Assembly: GCA_964364175.1 (NCBI GenBank)
Contig: CAYILR010000038.1
Coordinates: 1-44,459, forward strand
Direction of reading: 5' to 3'
DNA length: 44,459 bases
Origin: CAYILR01 sp964364175
Lineage (GTDB): Bacteria; Bdellovibrionota; UBA1018
Numbering within the stretch: the first letter of the stretch is position 1; every line of letters starts with the position of its first letter. A model generated the notes under the pieces. The model made no database searches. It was not told the DNA's origin and saw only the letters and a program-made list of their open reading frames with translations. The position numbers and the translations under genes are program-made. Of the stretch, positions 41,709 through 44,459 are shown one piece after another.

Positions 41709-42923
41709 ATGAAAATCTCACTGGAAGAAATTCGTTCAGCTCAAAAAGAATTGGCCGCCTATCTCCCTCCCACTCCTCTGTTGAAAAACAGCTGGATTTC
41801 CGAGGCATTTGGTTGCGAAGTTTATTTGAAGCTCGAAAACATGCAACCAATCGGGTCATTCAAGATCCGCGGAGCTTTCCACAAGATCCTCACCCTCAGC
41901 AAAACCCAGGGAAAAAAGGGAGTCGTCGCCGCTAGTGCTGGCAACCATGCTCAGGGAGTCGCCTGGGGTGCAGCACGAGTCAAAATCCCCGCCACGATCG
42001 TCATGCCCAAGGGTGCGACCTTGCTGAAAGTCCACAACACCCGATCACTCGGAGCCGAGGTGATCCTTCACGGAAAAACCTATGACGAGGCTTTTGTACA
42101 CGCTCAGGAATTGGCCAAAAAATCAGGTCGAACCTTCATTCACGCCTTTGATGACGAGCATGTCATCGCCGGGCAAGGAACCGTGGGGCTAGAAATTCTG
42201 CAACAATGTCCGGACGTGGACGTCGTCATCGGATCCATCGGTGGGGGCGGATTGATGAGTGGAGTTTCCGAGGTCCTCAAAACCCGAAAACGACCGGTGA
42301 AACTCATCGGCTGCCAGGCCAGCGGATCGCCCTCGATGATCCGGTCGTTCAAAGAAGGCCATGCCGTAACGCTCGAATCGATCTCCACCTTTGCTGACGG
42401 AATCGCAATCAAGAAAACCAGCCAGCGAATGTACGAGCTCCTCAAACCTCGCCTCGACAGCCTGCTGGAAGCCGACGACGAGGCCATGGCCGAGGCCATT
42501 CTGATGCTCATGGAGAAGGCCAGCATCCTGGCTGAACCGTCTGGAGCCCTCCCATTGGCGATTTTATCGATGGCTCGGGCCAATTTCATCGGCAAAAAGG
42601 TAGTTTTGATCGTGAGTGGCGGGAACATCGACGTGAACGTCCTCAATCGAATCATTGACCGAGGACTCATCCGATCCGGCCGTCGAATCCGGGTCAATGT
42701 CGTGATCTCGGATCGCCCCGGGTCCTTGGCCAAACTAACCGACGTCCTATTCAAGTCCGAAGCCAGTATCATCCAGGCCATCCACGACCGCAGCGAACCC
42801 TACACCCACCTCGACGAAACCGAAGTCGCCTTGACCTTGGAAACCCGAGGCCAGGAGCACTCCCAAGAAGTCATCCAGGCCCTGAAAAAACACGTTTCAC
42901 AAATCTACATTAAGCACACTTGA
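41709..42923 (+). CDS. threonine ammonia-lyase with C-terminal ACT domain
   Basis: A 404-residue PLP enzyme that converts threonine to 2-oxobutanoate. The PLP lysine lies in GSFKIRGAFHK (Lys52), SAGNHAQGVAWGA and the glycine loop GSIGGGGLMSG are present. A C-terminal ACT-type domain (about 330-404; VVISDRPGSLAKLTDVLF, DETEVALTLET) suggests allosteric control. The shape fits the TdcB/short IlvA type with one ACT domain. It could feed isoleucine synthesis or threonine breakdown. Confidence 0.9.
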   Translation: MKISLEEIRSAQKELAAYLPPTPLLKNSWISEAFGCEVYLKLENMQPIGSFKIRGAFHKILTLSKTQGKKGVVAASAGNHAQGVAWGAARVKIPATIVMPKGATLLKVHNTRSLGAEVILHGKTYDEAFVHAQELAKKSGRTFIHAFDDEHVIAGQGTVGLEILQQCPDVDVVIGSIGGGGLMSGVSEVLKTRKRPVKLIGCQASGSPSMIRSFKEGHAVTLESISTFADGIAIKKTSQRMYELLKPRLDSLLEADDEAMAEAILMLMEKASILAEPSGALPLAILSMARANFIGKKVVLIVSGGNIDVNVLNRIIDRGLIRSGRRIRVNVVISDRPGSLAKLTDVLFKSEASIIQAIHDRSEPYTHLDETEVALTLETRGQEHSQEVIQALKKHVSQIYIKHT

Positions 42924-42972
42924 CCGAATTCATCGAATCGGTTAAATACCTCGTTCTTAAGGAAATTTTTTT

Positions 42973-43143
42973 ATGCGCGAAAAAGTAAGAATGATGTCAT
43001 CTGCTGGAACCGGTTACGCTTATTACATGACCAAAAATAAGCAAAAAACCACTGAGAAAATGCGCGTGAAAAAATACGATCCCCGCGCTCGCAAAGCCGT
43101 CGAGTTTGTCGAAGGCAAAATGCCGAGCCATTCTAAGAAGTAG
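42973..43143 (+). CDS. rpmG: 50S ribosomal protein L33
   Basis: A 56-residue L33 starting at ATG 42973 with AAGGA nine bases upstream. The MREKVRMMSSAGTGYAYY N-terminus and TKNKQKTTEKMRVKKYDPRAR core match the family. The CxxC zinc pairs are absent, so this is the zinc-independent form. It stops three bases before the convergent tail-fibre-like gene ends. Confidence 0.93.
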   Translation: MREKVRMMSSAGTGYAYYMTKNKQKTTEKMRVKKYDPRARKAVEFVEGKMPSHSKK

Positions 43144-43146
43144 TTT

Positions 43147-44382
43147 CTACGGTTCGATTTCCCAAATTATAAAAGTAGATTTGGTCTGCGCAAGTCGGGC
43201 ATCCTCGGTGGCGTTAGGATTGTAAACATTGAATGGCTTGTTGGTAGTTGTTCCATCGACCGCATAAAAACGAAACACTAGGTTTTGAGCGCCCGTAGTG
43301 GTGTGCCCCGTAATCCATGCGGTGGTAGGAAAGGAAAAACTTTGCAGGCTATTCTGATACATATTTCCCTGTGCAATGACTTCTGCACCGGCACCATATT
43401 TCCATGCCCCAGTCATGGCACCCGAATAGTTTCCAAAACCTGCAAGCGTGCCTTCAATCAGAAGGTTAGAAGTAGTTGATTTTTTGGTAACAGAAATGGT
43501 TTCAAAAACAATAGAAGCAGCATCAGAAAGAGCAACTCGGGTCGAATCCTGATAAACAGTCACATTCACGATTTTGCTGGTTGCTCCTAATCGAAACCAA
43601 TTCGTTCCATTGCTAACAAGCTGCACTGCCTCGTACTGTCCGTACAATGAGATCGTGGCCGCCCCATCAATTGTGCCTGCAGCAGGAGCAATGTTCACAG
43701 CAAATGCACTCGAATCCGTTTTTTTAATCGTATAAACTTGTCCGGAACCAACGCCAGCAACAGCGGGAAGAGTCAAGGTAATCGCTCCACCGGAAGAATC
43801 CGCGAGAACCACCGTTTCCGCCACAGTGAGCGTCGCGTTGGCAGTTTTTGAAGCCACAGAATACGTAGGCACTCCTCCTGTTGCGCTAATTTGTGTGGAG
43901 GTAATTGCTCCCGTCGCTATTTTTGCGGCAGTCACGTTGGCATCTAAAATCTTGGTCGTAGTCACAGCATCACTCCCAATGACAGCAGCCGTAACTGAAC
44001 TCGAAGCCAATTTGGCTGTGGTCACATTGCTGTCTAAAATCTTAACTGTAGTGACAGCATCCGAAGCTAGTGATGCGGCTCCTAAAGTAGCCGGAGCCCA
44101 TTTGCTCGCGACTGCCGTATCATAGACTAAGACTTTAGCCGTAGTCGGAGCACCAGCATCAATATTGATTCCCTGTAAAGCAGTTGCATCGGCTGCTCCT
44201 ACGACCGTAAGAGGTGTCCATTTAGAACTCGCTGAATTCCATCCTAGAACTTGGTTGTTACTGATAGAAGAAAGCGCGCTCGTATCAATCGCTTGCCCAC
44301 CTAAGTAAGAATCCGAATAAGATTTCGTCGAAGCTTGAAGTGCAGCCGAAGGAGCTCCGGAAAGAACTAATGCCCCACTCAT
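43147..44382 (-). CDS. phage-tail-fibre-like repeat protein, 5' part missing or broken
   Basis: A 411-residue reading. Near the N-terminus are degenerate repeats of the VTTTKILDANVTAAKIATG type (about residues 110-165). A mid domain follows (LTLPAVAGVGSGQVYTIKK, LYGQYEAVQLVSNGTNW) that I know from tail-fibre and surface proteins, and a C-terminal beta-rich domain. No signal peptide is visible. Before the ATG at 44382 the frame reads YLPLAGGTM, a motif normally internal to such proteins. An in-frame TGA lies at about 44410. The true start is therefore lost or frameshifted upstream. Confidence 0.65.
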   Translation of the reverse strand: MSGALVLSGAPSAALQASTKSYSDSYLGGQAIDTSALSSISNNQVLGWNSASSKWTPLTVVGAADATALQGINIDAGAPTTAKVLVYDTAVASKWAPATLGAASLASDAVTTVKILDSNVTTAKLASSSVTAAVIGSDAVTTTKILDANVTAAKIATGAITSTQISATGGVPTYSVASKTANATLTVAETVVLADSSGGAITLTLPAVAGVGSGQVYTIKKTDSSAFAVNIAPAAGTIDGAATISLYGQYEAVQLVSNGTNWFRLGATSKIVNVTVYQDSTRVALSDAASIVFETISVTKKSTTSNLLIEGTLAGFGNYSGAMTGAWKYGAGAEVIAQGNMYQNSLQSFSFPTTAWITGHTTTGAQNLVFRFYAVDGTTTNKPFNVYNPNATEDARLAQTKSTFIIWEIEP

Positions 44383-44459
44383 CGTTCCACCCGCCAGGGG
44401 GAGGTAGGCTCATATGGATGACCAACCTTGCAAGGCAAAAAATTACTAAGAAGCTTGAT

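Noticed and set aside
1..44459. CRISPR array
   Set aside because: No evenly spaced direct repeats of 20-40 bases were seen; the repeats found are single inverted pairs or short clusters.

Overview
The window looks like a chromosome segment from a Gram-negative bacterium of the Bdellovibrionota (Bdellovibrio/Oligoflexia group). Three things point there: a TIGR02147-family regulator beside a secreted protein with a GGGN-VVCF N-terminus, outer-membrane and LPS genes (lpxC, SPOR-domain protein), and a serine-palmitoyltransferase-like gene beside an N-acyltransferase. The assignment is inferred from gene content; no marker was searched.

Layout. (1) 1-7275 is the right part of an integrated mobile element. 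It holds a P4-type tyrosine integrase, an unknown gene, an AlpA-like regulator, a small ORF, a DUF927 helicase-like protein, an iteron-like repeat cluster, an NYN nuclease, two lipoprotein genes (one an exported HNH nuclease), a PH-domain membrane protein and an XRE regulator. It ends in the 3' half of a tRNA-Pro(GGG); the intact tRNA and the left boundary lie outside the window. (2) 7356-15847 is mostly housekeeping on the minus strand: murA, an SPT-like gene plus a GNAT-like acyltransferase (probable sphingolipid synthesis), ruvC-ruvA-ruvB and lpxC. A REPIN-like inverted repeat sits exactly between the acyltransferase and ruvC. (3) 15959-19176 is an accessory block: TIGR02147 regulator, secreted protein and a vapBC-type toxin-antitoxin pair. 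It separates murA from prmC. (4) 19238-23605 is rho-DUF1385-prfA-prmC on the minus strand. (5) 23768-30072 holds mltG, a PilZ protein and tadA, then a signalling hub: a CheY-like regulator divergent from a CHASE2-adenylate/guanylate cyclase and a cyclic-nucleotide-binding protein.

(6) 30194-36350 is an AT-rich accessory region with decay. It contains a secreted protein with an internal duplication, an HNH gene broken by one in-frame stop, a decayed zinc-finger/homing-repeat gene, an orphan hicB-like gene, an unknown gene pair, a stray copy of the wecB 3' end and a two-gene DUF6978-like/DUF1828-DUF1829 module. That module lies between the stray wecB tail and the intact wecB, so it looks like cargo inserted at the wecB 3' end. 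It is the best candidate here for an undescribed system. (7) 36349-39584 is a sugar-nucleotide operon (cupin mannose-6-phosphate isomerase-like, manC, wecB) with a SPOR protein upstream. (8) 39716-43143 is a compact Tad/Flp-like pilin cluster of overlapping short genes, then a PfkB kinase, threonine ammonia-lyase and rpmG. (9) 43147 to the right edge is a phage-tail-fibre-like repeat protein whose upstream part is missing or broken.

Limits: family names come from reading the translations, not from searches. Start codons were picked by motif alignment and ribosome-binding sites, and several are uncertain.
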